The notes beneath the pieces are model-generated. The model worked only from the letters and a program-made list of their open reading frames with translations. It did not search any database and was not told the DNA's origin. The position numbers were made by a program, and so were the translations under genes. Below are positions 37,053-45,747 of a stretch of DNA of 64,000 nt, piece after piece. Each line of letters opens with the position of its first letter. Position 1 is the first letter of the stretch. Location of the stretch: positions 2,357,874 through 2,421,873 of the forward strand of contig NZ_AP024718.1 in NCBI RefSeq assembly GCF_030294985.1. Direction: 5' to 3'. This DNA is from Methylomarinovum tepidoasis. Lineage in GTDB: Bacteria; Pseudomonadota; Gammaproteobacteria; Methylococcales; Methylothermaceae.

Positions 37053-37665
37053 GTCTGACCTCTCGTATGAATGCCGCCATCCTGGCCGGATCTTTGATTC
37101 CCTTCGCGCTTTCCACCCCGGAGCTGACGTCCACCGCCCAGGGCCGGACCTGCCTGACCGCCGCCGCCACGTTGTCCGGTGCAAGCCCTCCGGCCAGAAT
37201 CACCGGCAGCGGCAGGTCGCCCGGAATCCGCGCCCAGTCGAAACGCTCGCCGGTGCCGCCGGCAGCGGCCGGATGCCAGGCATCCAGGAGCAGACCGCGA
37301 CTGTCGTAGTAGCGCGCCGCCTCCCGCTCCAGGTCCACGTCCGCCGCCATGCGGACGGCCTTGATGTAGGGCCGCCCGTAACGGCGGCACGCCTCGGGCG
37401 GCTCGTGGCCGTGGAACTGTAGCAACCCCAAGGGCACCTGCGCCAACACCCGCTCGATCACCGCCGGCCGGGCATCGACGAACAGCCCCACCACGGTGAC
37501 GAAGGCCGGCAACGCCAGAGCGATCTCCCGGGCCCGCTCAAGGGTCACGTGGCGCGGGCTTTGGGGATGGAACACCAGTCCGACGGCGTCCACCCCCAGC
37601 CGGGCCGCCTCGATGGCATCGTCGGGGCGCGTAAACCCACAAATTTTAACCCGAGTCCTGGTCAA
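37036..37665 (-). CDS. trpF: Phosphoribosylanthranilate isomerase
   Basis: TrpF catalyses the third step of tryptophan synthesis. A 209-residue TIM barrel with the diagnostic start [15 protein letters not shown], the active-site cysteine in [19 protein letters not shown] and the C-terminal [12 protein letters not shown]. The start is TTG at 37665, the only candidate next to the conserved N-terminus; it overlaps the upstream antitoxin gene by 20 bases. Most relatives start with ATG, and the TA pair sits directly before it, so the native 5' end may have been altered by the insertion. Confidence 0.93.
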
Positions 37666-37888
37666 AGTCGCGTCCCCTGATCTCCCGAATAGCTTGCAGG
37701 ATATCCTCGGTGTTGACCCGGGTCTTAACGCCTGGAATATCAAAAGGTGAACGTTTTGCCCACACTTTTTGGACCCGTAGCGCAAACAAGGTGCCATCCC
37801 GGCGGCGGATCATCACCTCTTCTTCCGCAGCCAAAGCTAACAATTTTGACAAATCCTTCGATGCTTCCGCCTCGGTAAAAACTTTCAT
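37646..37888 (-). CDS. Phd/YefM-type antitoxin
   Basis: An 80-residue protein beginning MKVFTEAEASKDLSKLLALA, the DNA-binding pattern of Phd/YefM antitoxins, followed by EEVMIRRRDGTLFALRVQ and a charged tail that would bind the toxin. The start overlaps the PIN-toxin stop by 4 bases. Toxin-first order is less common than antitoxin-first but known. The sequence is noticeably A/T-richer than trpF and truA, indicating acquisition. Confidence 0.8.
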   Translation of the reverse strand: MKVFTEAEASKDLSKLLALAAEEEVMIRRRDGTLFALRVQKVWAKRSPFDIPGVKTRVNTEDILQAIREIRGRDFDQDSG

Positions 37889-38283
37889 CGCCTTATCATC
37901 CTGACTCCCAAATGATCTGCGATCCGCCTCATGCCTTTATCCAGGGTAAGCAACGGGCAGGAAAACCGCCACGCGCTTTGGAGAAAATAAGCGTCATAAG
38001 CATAGATGTTGAATTCCGTTGCTAACGATAAGGCCTTATCAATATCGACTGGTACCAGATGGACGGGAATTTGCCGCACACATTCCAAAACGCCAAGCGC
38101 CTCATCTCCCGTCAGCCGGTTTCGTCTGACCATGGCAGACAAGGCGTTACCAATTTCAAAAGGCAACACTTCAGGAGCCAATACCGTACAATCTGCGGTC
38201 ACTTCCACAATCCAGTCCCTTTCCGGCTCCGCAAGCGCCACAGCCAGAAACACACTCGTGTCGGCAACAATCCTGCCACTCAA
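37885..38283 (-). CDS. PIN domain toxin (VapC-like ribonuclease)
   Basis: A 132-residue PIN nuclease with the four acidic site residues: Asp8 (VADTSVFL), Glu43 (LPFEIGNAL), Asp97 (YDAYFLQSA) and Asp115 (LTLDKGM). VapC-type toxins cleave specific RNAs unless held by their antitoxin. The start is TTG at 38283. It overlaps the truA stop in TTGA and is preceded by GGAGG seven bases upstream inside truA. A much longer in-frame reading through truA is not real. Confidence 0.85.
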   Translation of the reverse strand: MSGRIVADTSVFLAVALAEPERDWIVEVTADCTVLAPEVLPFEIGNALSAMVRRNRLTGDEALGVLECVRQIPVHLVPVDIDKALSLATEFNIYAYDAYFLQSAWRFSCPLLTLDKGMRRIADHLGVRMIRR

Positions 38284-39089
38284 TCGTATGCCTCCACTCG
38301 CCTGATGTCCTGCGGCAGCCGCGCGAAGATCGGCTGACGCGGCAGGCCGAATTTTTGAGGATACCAGATTCCGGCGAAATACAAACCGTGCGGCGGAGCG
38401 GTGACGCCGCCGGCGCGGCGGTCGCGGGCCGCCAGCACCTCGGACACCCAGTCCACCGGCCGCTTGCCGCTGCCGACCGCCATCAGCACCCCGGCGATGT
38501 TGCGCACCATGTTGTGAAGGAAGGCGTTGGCGACGATGTCGATGGCCACTTCGTCGCCGCAGCGGCTCACCTCCAGCAGATAGACCCGACGGTACGGGCT
38601 TTTGGACTGACAGTAAGGCCCGCGGAAGGAGGAAAAATCGTGCTCTCCCAGCAACCGTTCGGCCGCCTGCTGCATCTTCCCCTCGTCCAATGGCCGGTGG
38701 CACCAGCTGAGCTGGGTCCGCCCCAGGGCCGGAGCCACCGGGCGGTTGCAGATGCGGTAGCGGTACCAGCGCGCCAGGGCCTGGCGCTGGGCGTGGAAGT
38801 CGCAGGGCACCGGTCTGGCCCACAGCACCCGGATGTCGTCCGCCAGCCGGGTGTTGGTTCCCTGGACCCAGGCCCGCTCGGGGCGCACGGCTTCGGTGTC
38901 GAAATGGACGATCTGCTCCCAGGCGTGAACCCCGGCGTCGGTGCGGCCGGCGGCCACCACCCGCACCGGCGCGGCGGCGACGAAGGCGAGCGCCCGTTCC
39001 ACCGCCTCCTGAACCGATGGACTGTGGGACTGATACTGCCAGCCCGCATAACGGCTGCCGTCGTATTCCAGTTTCAGCGCAATCCGCAT
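38280..39089 (-). CDS. truA: tRNA pseudouridine(38-40) synthase
   Basis: TruA converts U38-U40 of many tRNAs to pseudouridine. The 269-residue protein has the start MRIALKLEYDGSRYAGWQ and the catalytic aspartate in AGRTDAGVHA (Asp51), plus the late motif FLHNMVRNIAG. In relatives it is followed directly by trpF; here a TA pair intervenes. Gap to the upstream hypothetical gene is 35 bases. Confidence 0.96.
   Translation of the reverse strand: MRIALKLEYDGSRYAGWQYQSHSPSVQEAVERALAFVAAAPVRVVAAGRTDAGVHAWEQIVHFDTEAVRPERAWVQGTNTRLADDIRVLWARPVPCDFHAQRQALARWYRYRICNRPVAPALGRTQLSWCHRPLDEGKMQQAAERLLGEHDFSSFRGPYCQSKSPYRRVYLLEVSRCGDEVAIDIVANAFLHNMVRNIAGVLMAVGSGKRPVDWVSEVLAARDRRAGGVTAPPHGLYFAGIWYPQKFGLPRQPIFARLPQDIRRVEAYD
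38291..38295 (-). promoter_or_regulatory. Ribosome binding site of the PIN toxin gene
   Basis: The minus strand reads GGAGG here, inside the last codons of truA and seven bases before TTG at 38283. It supports translation of the toxin from TTG, coupled to truA. Confidence 0.65.
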
Positions 39090-39124
39090 CCTTCTCCCAC
39101 TTCGTTCAGCAAATCAGGCAGCCT

Positions 39125-39604
39125 CTATAGCAACACCCGCCGATAGCCGCACAACGCCAACTGCAGGGTTCTGAGCAAGTCGTATTCCTCCGGAATGGCA
39201 CTGCGGCACATCGGCCCGCGCCGGATCACCGTCTCCCTCACCGTTTCCATGAACTCGTCGATGGCCATCACCCGGCCGCCGCCCAGCTCCCGGCGGGTGG
39301 CGGAGACCAGAATCGCCACCTGCTCCAGAGGCGTGGCCGGATCGAGCCAGGGGAAGACTTCGGCGTGGACGTAGCGGCGGCCGGCCTCGAACTTGCGGCG
39401 GAAGCGGCGCTCACGTTCCTCCCAGGTGTGGGCGTCGATGGACGGCTCCAGGTGGATCAGATGACCGCTGTGGGGATGGTAGGCGACGATGTCCAGCTCC
39501 CCGGCCCAGCCGCCGTGAGTTAGGGCGCCGACGCGAACGTTGCCGCGAACGATGTAGCCGCGCCAGGCATAGAACTGGCGCACCAGCTTTTCCAGGTGGT
39601 TCAT
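39125..39604 (-). CDS. Hypothetical protein with nuclease-like fold pattern
   Basis: A 159-residue protein I do not recognise by name. The N-terminal half (YIVRGNVRVG, then GWAGELDIVAYHPHSGHLIHLEPS, read in parts) follows the strand pattern of PD-(D/E)xK endonuclease folds, but the expected E-x-K is E-P-S, so it may be inactive. Its ATG overlaps the rluB stop by 4 bases, so it is co-expressed with the rluB/scp genes. No signal peptide or membrane segment. Confidence 0.6.
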   Translation of the reverse strand: MNHLEKLVRQFYAWRGYIVRGNVRVGALTHGGWAGELDIVAYHPHSGHLIHLEPSIDAHTWEERERRFRRKFEAGRRYVHAEVFPWLDPATPLEQVAILVSATRRELGGGRVMAIDEFMETVRETVIRRGPMCRSAIPEEYDLLRTLQLALCGYRRVLL

Positions 39605-40398
39605 GCCCGTTCAAGCTCGGCCTCCAGGCGCGCGACTTCCTTCGGCGTCAGTTCCACGAAGCGGCCGGCCTTGAGCCCCGGCGGCAGGACCACCGGACCG
39701 TAACGCACCCGGATCAACCGGCTCACCGTCGCCCCCACCGCTTCCCACAGGCGGCGGACGATGCGGTTGCGGCCTTCCTTCAGGGTCACCTTGTACCAGG
39801 TGTTGGCCCCCTCACCGCCGGCCGCCTCGAGGGTCTCGAAACGGGCCGGGCCGTCTTCCAGTTCGACGCCGCGTTGGAGCTTTTCCAGCATCTCGTCGCT
39901 CACCCGGCCGTAAACCCGCACCGCGTATTCCCGCGCCAGTTCCCGGGAGGGGTGCATCAGGCGGTTGGCCAGCTCGCCGTCGTTGGTCAACAGCAACAAT
40001 CCCTCGGTGTTGATGTCGAGGCGTCCCACCGTCACCCAGCGGCCCTTGGGCAGCTTCGGCAGGTGTTCGAACACCGTGGGCCGGCCTTCGGGATCGCGGC
40101 GGGTGACCACCTCCCCCACCGGTTTGTGGTAGAGCAATATCCGGGTCTGCGCCCCCAGGCGGCGGTCGAGGTTGAGCGGCCGACCGCGCACCCTGACCTT
40201 GTCGCCCACGTGCCAGCGCTCGCCGAGGCGGGCGGGGCGGTTGTTGATCTGCACCTCACCGTCGCGGATCCACTGTTCGATCTGGCGCCGGCTGCCGAGG
40301 CCGGCATGGGCCAGCACTTTCTGCAGCCGCTTGCCGTCGTGGCGGGCGACGGCGTCGTGGTCAGGCGCCGGCGGACGGTTCGGTCTCGGTTTCGTCAT
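39601..40398 (-). CDS. rluB: 23S rRNA pseudouridine(2605) synthase
   Basis: A 265-residue RsuA/RluB-family pseudouridine synthase with an N-terminal S4 RNA-binding domain (residues 22-65) and the catalytic aspartate in GRLDINTEGLLLLTNDGEL (Asp128). Late in the protein, KEGRNRIVRRLWEAVG is conserved. The start lies inside the scpB 3' end (38-base overlap), the same arrangement seen in many relatives. RluB is preferred over RsuA/RluE by context with scpA-scpB. Confidence 0.9.
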   Translation of the reverse strand: MTKPRPNRPPAPDHDAVARHDGKRLQKVLAHAGLGSRRQIEQWIRDGEVQINNRPARLGERWHVGDKVRVRGRPLNLDRRLGAQTRILLYHKPVGEVVTRRDPEGRPTVFEHLPKLPKGRWVTVGRLDINTEGLLLLTNDGELANRLMHPSRELAREYAVRVYGRVSDEMLEKLQRGVELEDGPARFETLEAAGGEGANTWYKVTLKEGRNRIVRRLWEAVGATVSRLIRVRYGPVVLPPGLKAGRFVELTPKEVARLEAELERA

Positions 40399-40906
40399 CG
40401 TCTTCCACTGGTAAAGGGGGCAATTGTTCGAGGCTCTGCAGATTGAAATCGTCGAGGAAGCGCCGGGTGGTGGCGTACAGGGCCGGGCGACCCGGAACTT
40501 CCTTGTGGCCGACGATGCGGATCCACTCCCGCGCTTCCAGGGTGCGGATGATCTGGCTGCTGACCGTCACCCCGCGGATGGCCTCGATGTCGCCGCGGGT
40601 CACCGGCTGGCGGTAGGCGATGATGGCCAGGGTTTCCAGCAGCACGCGGGAATAGCGGCCCGCCTTCTGGGGGAACAGGCGCTGCACCCAAGGGGCGTAG
40701 TCGCGCCGCACCTGATAGCGCCAGCCGCCGGCCACCTGCACCAGTTCCAGGGGGCGGCCTTGGCATTCGGCCTGCAACCGGCCCAGCGCCTCGGCAAGGT
40801 CCGCCCGGGTGGCGCCCTCGTCGGCTAGCAGGGTCAGCAACTGGTTGTCGTCCAGCGGTTCCGGCGAGGCCAGCAGCAACGCCTCGACAATCTGCTTCAG
40901 CGTCAT
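40361..40906 (-). CDS. scpB: Chromosome segregation and condensation protein ScpB
   Basis: A 181-residue winged-helix protein that with ScpA and SMC condenses chromosomes. Typical segments are LKQIVEALLLASPEPL at the start and LLETLAIIAYRQPVTRGDIEAIRGV in the middle, each read in parts. The ATG at 40906 overlaps the scpA stop by 4 bases. The acidic tail runs into rluB. No smc gene is in the window. Confidence 0.93.
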   Translation of the reverse strand: MTLKQIVEALLLASPEPLDDNQLLTLLADEGATRADLAEALGRLQAECQGRPLELVQVAGGWRYQVRRDYAPWVQRLFPQKAGRYSRVLLETLAIIAYRQPVTRGDIEAIRGVTVSSQIIRTLEAREWIRIVGHKEVPGRPALYATTRRFLDDFNLQSLEQLPPLPVEDDDETETEPSAGA

Positions 40907-41682
40907 CGGGCTTGGACCTGGATCGGCGCCAGAGGTTCGCTCTGGCACACCTCCACCAACCCTTCCTTGCACAGCTCCAGCAGGGCCAGGAAGGTCACCA
41001 CCAGACCGGCGCGGCCCTCGCGCAGATCGAACAGGCTTTCCAGCGCCACCGCCGCATCCTTGCGCAACCGGGCCAGCACCTGGCTCATGCGTTCGCGCAC
41101 CGACAGGGTTTCGGGGGTGATGGTGTGGCTTTGCAGTTTCTCGGCCCGGTCGAGCACCTGGCGGAAGGCCTCGGCCAGGTGCTCCAGGGTGAGCTGCGGC
41201 AGGGCCGGCGGGCGGGGCGGCAGATCGGCGGCCAGCACCGCGGGAAACAGGTCCCGGCCGAGACGCGGCAGGGCGTCCAGTTCCTGGGCTGCCTGCTTGA
41301 TGCGCTCGTATTCCTGCAGGCGCCGCACCAGTTCGGCGCGGGGGTCTTCCTCGTCCTCGCCTTCGGTTTCCGGCTTTGGCAGCAGCAGACGTGATTTGAT
41401 CTCCGCCAGCCAGGCGGCCATGAGCAGGTATTCGGCCGCCAGTTCGATTCTGAGGCGCTCCATCAGGCCGATGTATTGCAGATACTGCTCGGTCACCCGG
41501 GTGATGGAAACCGCCATGATGTCCAGATTCTGACGCCGGATCAGATACAGCAGCAGGTCCAGCGGGCCTTCGAAGGTTTCCTCGAGGATGACCCGCAGGG
41601 CGTCCGGGGGGATGTAGAGATTCTCCGGCAGCTCCACCACCGGCGCGCCCCGGACCCGGGCCAGGATCGTCGCCTCGCTCAC
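40903..41682 (-). CDS. scpA: Segregation and condensation protein ScpA
   Basis: A 259-residue kleisin. The family core is FEGPLDLLLYLIRRQNLDIM followed by YLLMAAWLAEIKSRLLLP, and the winged-helix C-terminus is present. It bridges SMC heads. GTG at 41682 overlaps the site-2 protease stop (GTGA); the longer in-frame reading upstream lies in the protease gene and is rejected. Confidence 0.94.
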   Translation of the reverse strand: MSEATILARVRGAPVVELPENLYIPPDALRVILEETFEGPLDLLLYLIRRQNLDIMAVSITRVTEQYLQYIGLMERLRIELAAEYLLMAAWLAEIKSRLLLPKPETEGEDEEDPRAELVRRLQEYERIKQAAQELDALPRLGRDLFPAVLAADLPPRPPALPQLTLEHLAEAFRQVLDRAEKLQSHTITPETLSVRERMSQVLARLRKDAAVALESLFDLREGRAGLVVTFLALLELCKEGLVEVCQSEPLAPIQVQAR

Positions 41683-42329
41683 GACAGGCCGGCGAGGGAG
41701 AAGAAGAACCCCTGGAACGTGAAGATGACCGGCCCCAGGATTTTCCCCAGCGCCCCGGTAATGAGCAGCAACAACAGGATCGGCATGCCGTAAGGCTCGA
41801 GCTGGGCCACCCACGCCGCCCAGCGGTGCGGCAGGACGCCGACCAGCACCCGGCCGCCGTCCAGCGGCGGGACCGGAAGCAGATTCAGGACCATCAGCAC
41901 CAGGTTGAAGAAAATCCCCGCCGCACCCATGTAGATGAGCGGCACCGACACGTAGGACATTTCCAGGAACACCCCCAACCGCGCCAGCAGCGCCCATCCC
42001 AGCGCCATGAGCAAGTTGGCGCCGGGACCGGCCAGGGCCACCAGGGCCATGTCGCGCTTGGGATGACGCAACCTACCGAAGTCCACCGGCACCGGTTTGG
42101 CCCAACCGAAGATGAAGCCGCCCAGCAGCAACATCGCCAGCGGCACCACCACGGTGCCGACGATGTCCACGTGATGGAGCGGGTTGAGGGACAACCGTCC
42201 CAGGCGTTTGGCGGTGTCGTCCCCCAGCAGCCAGGCCACCCAGCCGTGGGCCACTTCGTGCAGGGTGATGGCGAACAGAATGGGCAACACCCAGACGGCG
42301 AGCTTCTGGGCCAGGGTCAGTTCTTCCAT
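41679..42329 (-). CDS. Site-2 protease family (M50) membrane metalloprotease
   Basis: A 216-residue protein with about five membrane segments, the zinc motif HEVAH (His24-His28) in the first helix, and the third ligand in NLLPVPPLDGGRVL near residue 158. This short form (YwhC/Rip2-like) lacks PDZ domains and is usually found near scpA, as here. Substrate unknown; it is not RseP. Confidence 0.9.
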   Translation of the reverse strand: MEELTLAQKLAVWVLPILFAITLHEVAHGWVAWLLGDDTAKRLGRLSLNPLHHVDIVGTVVVPLAMLLLGGFIFGWAKPVPVDFGRLRHPKRDMALVALAGPGANLLMALGWALLARLGVFLEMSYVSVPLIYMGAAGIFFNLVLMVLNLLPVPPLDGGRVLVGVLPHRWAAWVAQLEPYGMPILLLLLITGALGKILGPVIFTFQGFFFSLAGLS

Positions 42330-42348
42330 AGGATCAGGTCGTCATCCG

Positions 42349-42978
42349 TTAACGCAGCAGGGCTTCGAGCCGCTCATAACCTTTACCTTCGCGGCGGATC
42401 TCGGGAACCCCCTCGGTCAGGTCGATCACCGTGGTCGGCTCGTAGGGCATGATGCCGGCATCGAGAATCAGATCCACCTGCTTTTCCAGGCGCTGGCGGA
42501 TTTCGTACGGGTCCACCAATGCCGTCTCCTCACCGGGGAGGATCAGGGTGGTGCTGAACAAGGGCTCCTCCAAGGCCGCCAGCAACGCCTGGGCCACCGG
42601 ATGGTCGGGAATACGGATGCCGACGGTCTTGCGGCTGGGATGCTGCAGGCGGCGCGGCACCTCGTGGGTCGCTTTGAGAATGAAGGTGTACGGGCCGGGG
42701 GTGAGCGCCTTGATGAGGCGGTGGGCCTCGTTGCTGAGACGGACGAACTGGCCGATCTGGGCCAGATCGCGGCAGACCAGGGAAAACTGGTGTTTCTCGC
42801 CCAGCTGGCGGATCTGGCGAATACGCTCGAGAGCCTTCTTGTCGTCGATACGGCAGGCAAGCGCATAGGAAGAATCGGTGGGCCAGACGATGACACCGCC
42901 CCGCTGCAGGATTTCCACCGCCCGCCGGATCAGGCGGGGCTGGGGGTTGTCAGGATGGATCTCGAAATACTGGGCCAT
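42349..42978 (-). CDS. yciO: YciO/Sua5-type threonylcarbamoyl-AMP synthase family protein
   Basis: A 209-residue protein starting MAQYFEIHPDNPQPRLI, characteristic of YciO. PTDSSYALACRI and KKALERIRQIR are the nucleotide-binding region shared with TsaC/Sua5. YciO lacks full TsaC activity in E. coli, so the exact role is uncertain. An ATG three codons upstream (42987) is possible; 42978 matches the family start. Note that tsaB, another t6A gene, lies 103 bases upstream in the same run. Confidence 0.87.
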   Translation of the reverse strand: MAQYFEIHPDNPQPRLIRRAVEILQRGGVIVWPTDSSYALACRIDDKKALERIRQIRQLGEKHQFSLVCRDLAQIGQFVRLSNEAHRLIKALTPGPYTFILKATHEVPRRLQHPSRKTVGIRIPDHPVAQALLAALEEPLFSTTLILPGEETALVDPYEIRQRLEKQVDLILDAGIMPYEPTTVIDLTEGVPEIRREGKGYERLEALLR

Positions 42979-43081
42979 GACCGTCATAAAAAACCTGTTT
43001 CGCCATTCCACCGCACGGGACACCGGGAGTGCGATTCGGCGCTATAGCCTACCATTTACGGCCCGGGCTGGACACCGCGAA

Positions 43082-43765
43082 TTACGCCTTGGCGCGATGG
43101 GCCACCTGATCGCGCAGATACACCGGCAACCCCTGCTCCGGTGGCAGCCATTGGGTGCCGGGATCGGTCCCGGCCGCCAGCCGGGCGATCCAGGCCGCCC
43201 GTGGCAGGCGCCGGGGCCAGATGGTGCGCAGGCGGTCGCCGAAACGGCGGCGCAGCACCTCGCCGTAGGCCGACCAGCCGTGACCGACGGCCACCGCCTC
43301 GGTCAGATCGTCCGGCAGCGGCGCCTGCCGGGGATCGACGACCTGTTCGCGGCCGACGAGCACCGGCCCGGCCTCGCCGCGCCGGTACACGCCCCAGTAC
43401 ACTTCCCCCATACGGGCGTCCAAAGCCGCCACGGCGTACGCCACCGGCGTCTGCGCCAACGCTTCGGCCGCCAGCGCCGCCAGGGTCGAGACCGGCACCA
43501 CCGCCAACCCGGCGCCCAGGGCCGTCCCCTGGGCCACTCCGGCGGCGATCCGCAGCCCCGTGAACGCCCCCGGCCCGCGCCCGAACGCCAGGGCATCGAG
43601 TTCCCGCAGCGTCAGGCCGGCTTCCTCCAGCAATCCGGTCATCATCGGCAGGATCAGCTCGGCGTGGCGGCGCGGGGCCACCTCGAAGCGTTCACAGACC
43701 CGGCCATCGCGATACAGGGCGGCGGAACAGGCTTCGGTGGCGGTTTCCAGGGCCAGAATCTTCAC
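43082..43765 (-). CDS. tsaB: tRNA threonylcarbamoyladenosine biosynthesis protein TsaB
   Basis: TsaB is the scaffold partner of TsaD in the t6A tRNA modification complex. The 227-residue ASKHA-fold protein has ILALETATEACSAAL, HAELILPMM and GRGPGAFTGLRIAAGVAQG, all diagnostic. The ATG overlaps the yoaA stop by 4 bases. Confidence 0.95.
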   Translation of the reverse strand: MKILALETATEACSAALYRDGRVCERFEVAPRRHAELILPMMTGLLEEAGLTLRELDALAFGRGPGAFTGLRIAAGVAQGTALGAGLAVVPVSTLAALAAEALAQTPVAYAVAALDARMGEVYWGVYRRGEAGPVLVGREQVVDPRQAPLPDDLTEAVAVGHGWSAYGEVLRRRFGDRLRTIWPRRLPRAAWIARLAAGTDPGTQWLPPEQGLPVYLRDQVAHRAKA

Positions 43766-45705
43766 GTCGGTTCACCAAAGAAACGTCGCACGGCTTGCAA
43801 CTCCCGGGTCCGCGGCATCGGCGGCAGGCTGCCGAGGAAGACCTTGCCGTAACCCCGCGTGGTCAGGCGGGGATCGCACAGCACCAGCACCCCCCGGTCC
43901 TCGGCGCCGCGGATCAGGCGTCCGGCGCCCTGCTTGAGGGCGATCACCGCCGCCGGCAGCTGCCAGGTGGGAAAGGGATCGTACCCTCGGGCGCGCAGAC
44001 TGGCAAGCCGGGCCTGGCAGACCGGGTCGCCCGGCGAAGTGAAAGGCAGCTTGTCGATGATGACGCACGAGAGCGCTGAACCGCGCACGTCCACCCCCTC
44101 CCAGAAACTGGCGGTCCCCAGCAGCACCGCGTTGCCCAGCTCGCGGAAACGCGCCAGCAGCACCGCCTTGGGGGCGCGCCCCTGCACCAACAAGGGAAAC
44201 GGCAGATCTTCCAGCAGCTTAGCGGCCTCGTTCATGGCCCGGTGGCTGGTGAACAGCAGGAAAGCCCGCCCGCCGCTGGCCTCCAGGACGGGGCGGACGG
44301 CGGCGATCATGCGCCGGGTGTAGTCCGGCGCCGCCGGCGGCGGCAGATCCGGCGGCAGATAGAGCAGCGCCTGGCGGCGGTAGTCGAAAGGACTGGGCCA
44401 GATACGGCAGCGGACCGCTTCCCGGTTCAGCCCCAGCTGGCCGAGAAAATGGTCGAAACCGCCGGCCACGCTCAAGGTGGCGGACGTGAAAATCCAGGCC
44501 GCTTCGAACCGCGCCCGGTAAGCGGCGAAGGAGGCCCCGACCACCAGCGGCGTGGCGTGGAGGGCGAAGCGCCGGGAACCGGTCTCGAACCAGCGCACCC
44601 AGCCCTCGCGCTCGCCTTCGAGCCAGCTTTGCAGCCGCGCCAGCTGCCGCTCGGCGCGCTGGTAACAATGGCCCAGCCCCTGGCTGGCGCCGGCCAAGGG
44701 CGCCAGAGCCTCGACCAGACCGGCCAATGTCCCGGCCAGGCCGGCCAGCACCGTGTGCGCCCGCTCGGGCAGCTCTTCCGCGGACCCTTTGGACGGCGCG
44801 GTCCCCAGGAACGCCAGCGTCCGCTGTAACGCCTGCTGCAGTTCCGTCTGGGCCTGGCGCAGGGCCGGGGCGGCCGTTTCGGCTTGTCGCAGCTCGGCGG
44901 CACTATCGCGCAGCAGTTCCTGCAGCTGGCGGGCGCTCAGGGTTTCGCCCAGAAAATGGGCCGCGGTGGCGGCGAACTGGTGGGCCTCGTCCACGATCAC
45001 CGCATCGGCCTCCGGCAACAGCGCGCCATAGCCTTCCTGGCGCAGGGCCCAGTCGGCGCACAGGAGATGATGGTTGACCACCACCAGATCCGCCTCCTGC
45101 GCCCGGCGCCGGGCTTTGAGCAGGAAACAGTCGGCGACGAAAGGACAGTCCTGCCCCAGGCAACTGTCCTCGGTGGAGGTCAGGCGCGGCCAGCCCCACC
45201 AGTCCTCCGGCAGCGCGGCCAGTTCGGCGATGTCGCCCACCGCCGTGGTTTCCAGCCAGCGGCGTACGCTCAGCAGGGCCTCGCGCTCGGCCTCGTCGTG
45301 CAGCAGCCGACCTTCCAGGGCCTGCTGCAGGCGGTAATGGCACAGATAGTTGCCCCGTCCCTTGAGCTGGACCACCCGCAGCGGCCGCCCGAGGGAACGC
45401 TGCAGTACCGGCAGGTCGCGCCCGAACAACTGGTCCTGGAGATTGCGGCTGCCGGTGGCGACGACGACCTGCCTGCCCGACAGCAGCGCCGGCAGCAGAT
45501 AGGCGAAGGTCTTGCCGGTGCCGGTGCCGGCCTCGGCCACCAGAACGCCGCCTTGATCGAGGGTTTCGGCCACCGCCTCGGCCATCTCCACCTGGGCGGC
45601 GCGGGGGGCGTAGCCGTCGATGATCCGCGACAGCAGCCCGCCCTGGGCGAACCATGCGCCCAGGGCGGGCTCGGCGGTTTCTGAGGCTGACCTGGATCGG
45701 GACAT
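43762..45705 (-). CDS. yoaA: ATP-dependent DNA helicase YoaA (DinG/XPD-like, Fe-S)
   Basis: A 647-residue superfamily 2 helicase. Walker A AEAGTGTGKT (Lys65), DEAH in VIVDEAHQF, SATLS, and the C-terminal GRLIRG motif VI are present. Four cysteines between motifs I and II (YLCHYR, then DSCLGQDCPF and ADCF) build the Fe-S cluster of XPD-like 5'-3' helicases. YoaA acts with replication in DNA repair. tsaB next to yoaA is a conserved pairing. Confidence 0.93.
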   Translation of the reverse strand: MSRSRSASETAEPALGAWFAQGGLLSRIIDGYAPRAAQVEMAEAVAETLDQGGVLVAEAGTGTGKTFAYLLPALLSGRQVVVATGSRNLQDQLFGRDLPVLQRSLGRPLRVVQLKGRGNYLCHYRLQQALEGRLLHDEAEREALLSVRRWLETTAVGDIAELAALPEDWWGWPRLTSTEDSCLGQDCPFVADCFLLKARRRAQEADLVVVNHHLLCADWALRQEGYGALLPEADAVIVDEAHQFAATAAHFLGETLSARQLQELLRDSAAELRQAETAAPALRQAQTELQQALQRTLAFLGTAPSKGSAEELPERAHTVLAGLAGTLAGLVEALAPLAGASQGLGHCYQRAERQLARLQSWLEGEREGWVRWFETGSRRFALHATPLVVGASFAAYRARFEAAWIFTSATLSVAGGFDHFLGQLGLNREAVRCRIWPSPFDYRRQALLYLPPDLPPPAAPDYTRRMIAAVRPVLEASGGRAFLLFTSHRAMNEAAKLLEDLPFPLLVQGRAPKAVLLARFRELGNAVLLGTASFWEGVDVRGSALSCVIIDKLPFTSPGDPVCQARLASLRARGYDPFPTWQLPAAVIALKQGAGRLIRGAEDRGVLVLCDPRLTTRGYGKVFLGSLPPMPRTRELQAVRRFFGEPT

Positions 45706-45747
45706 GGCAGCGGGGCAAAGGGCGTCACTGTACCATAACCGCCCCGC

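Noticed and set aside
37666..37797. Upstream extension of trpF to an ATG at 37797
   Set aside because: The added residues come from the antitoxin gene in another frame and do not resemble TrpF; TTG at 37665 sits right at the conserved start.
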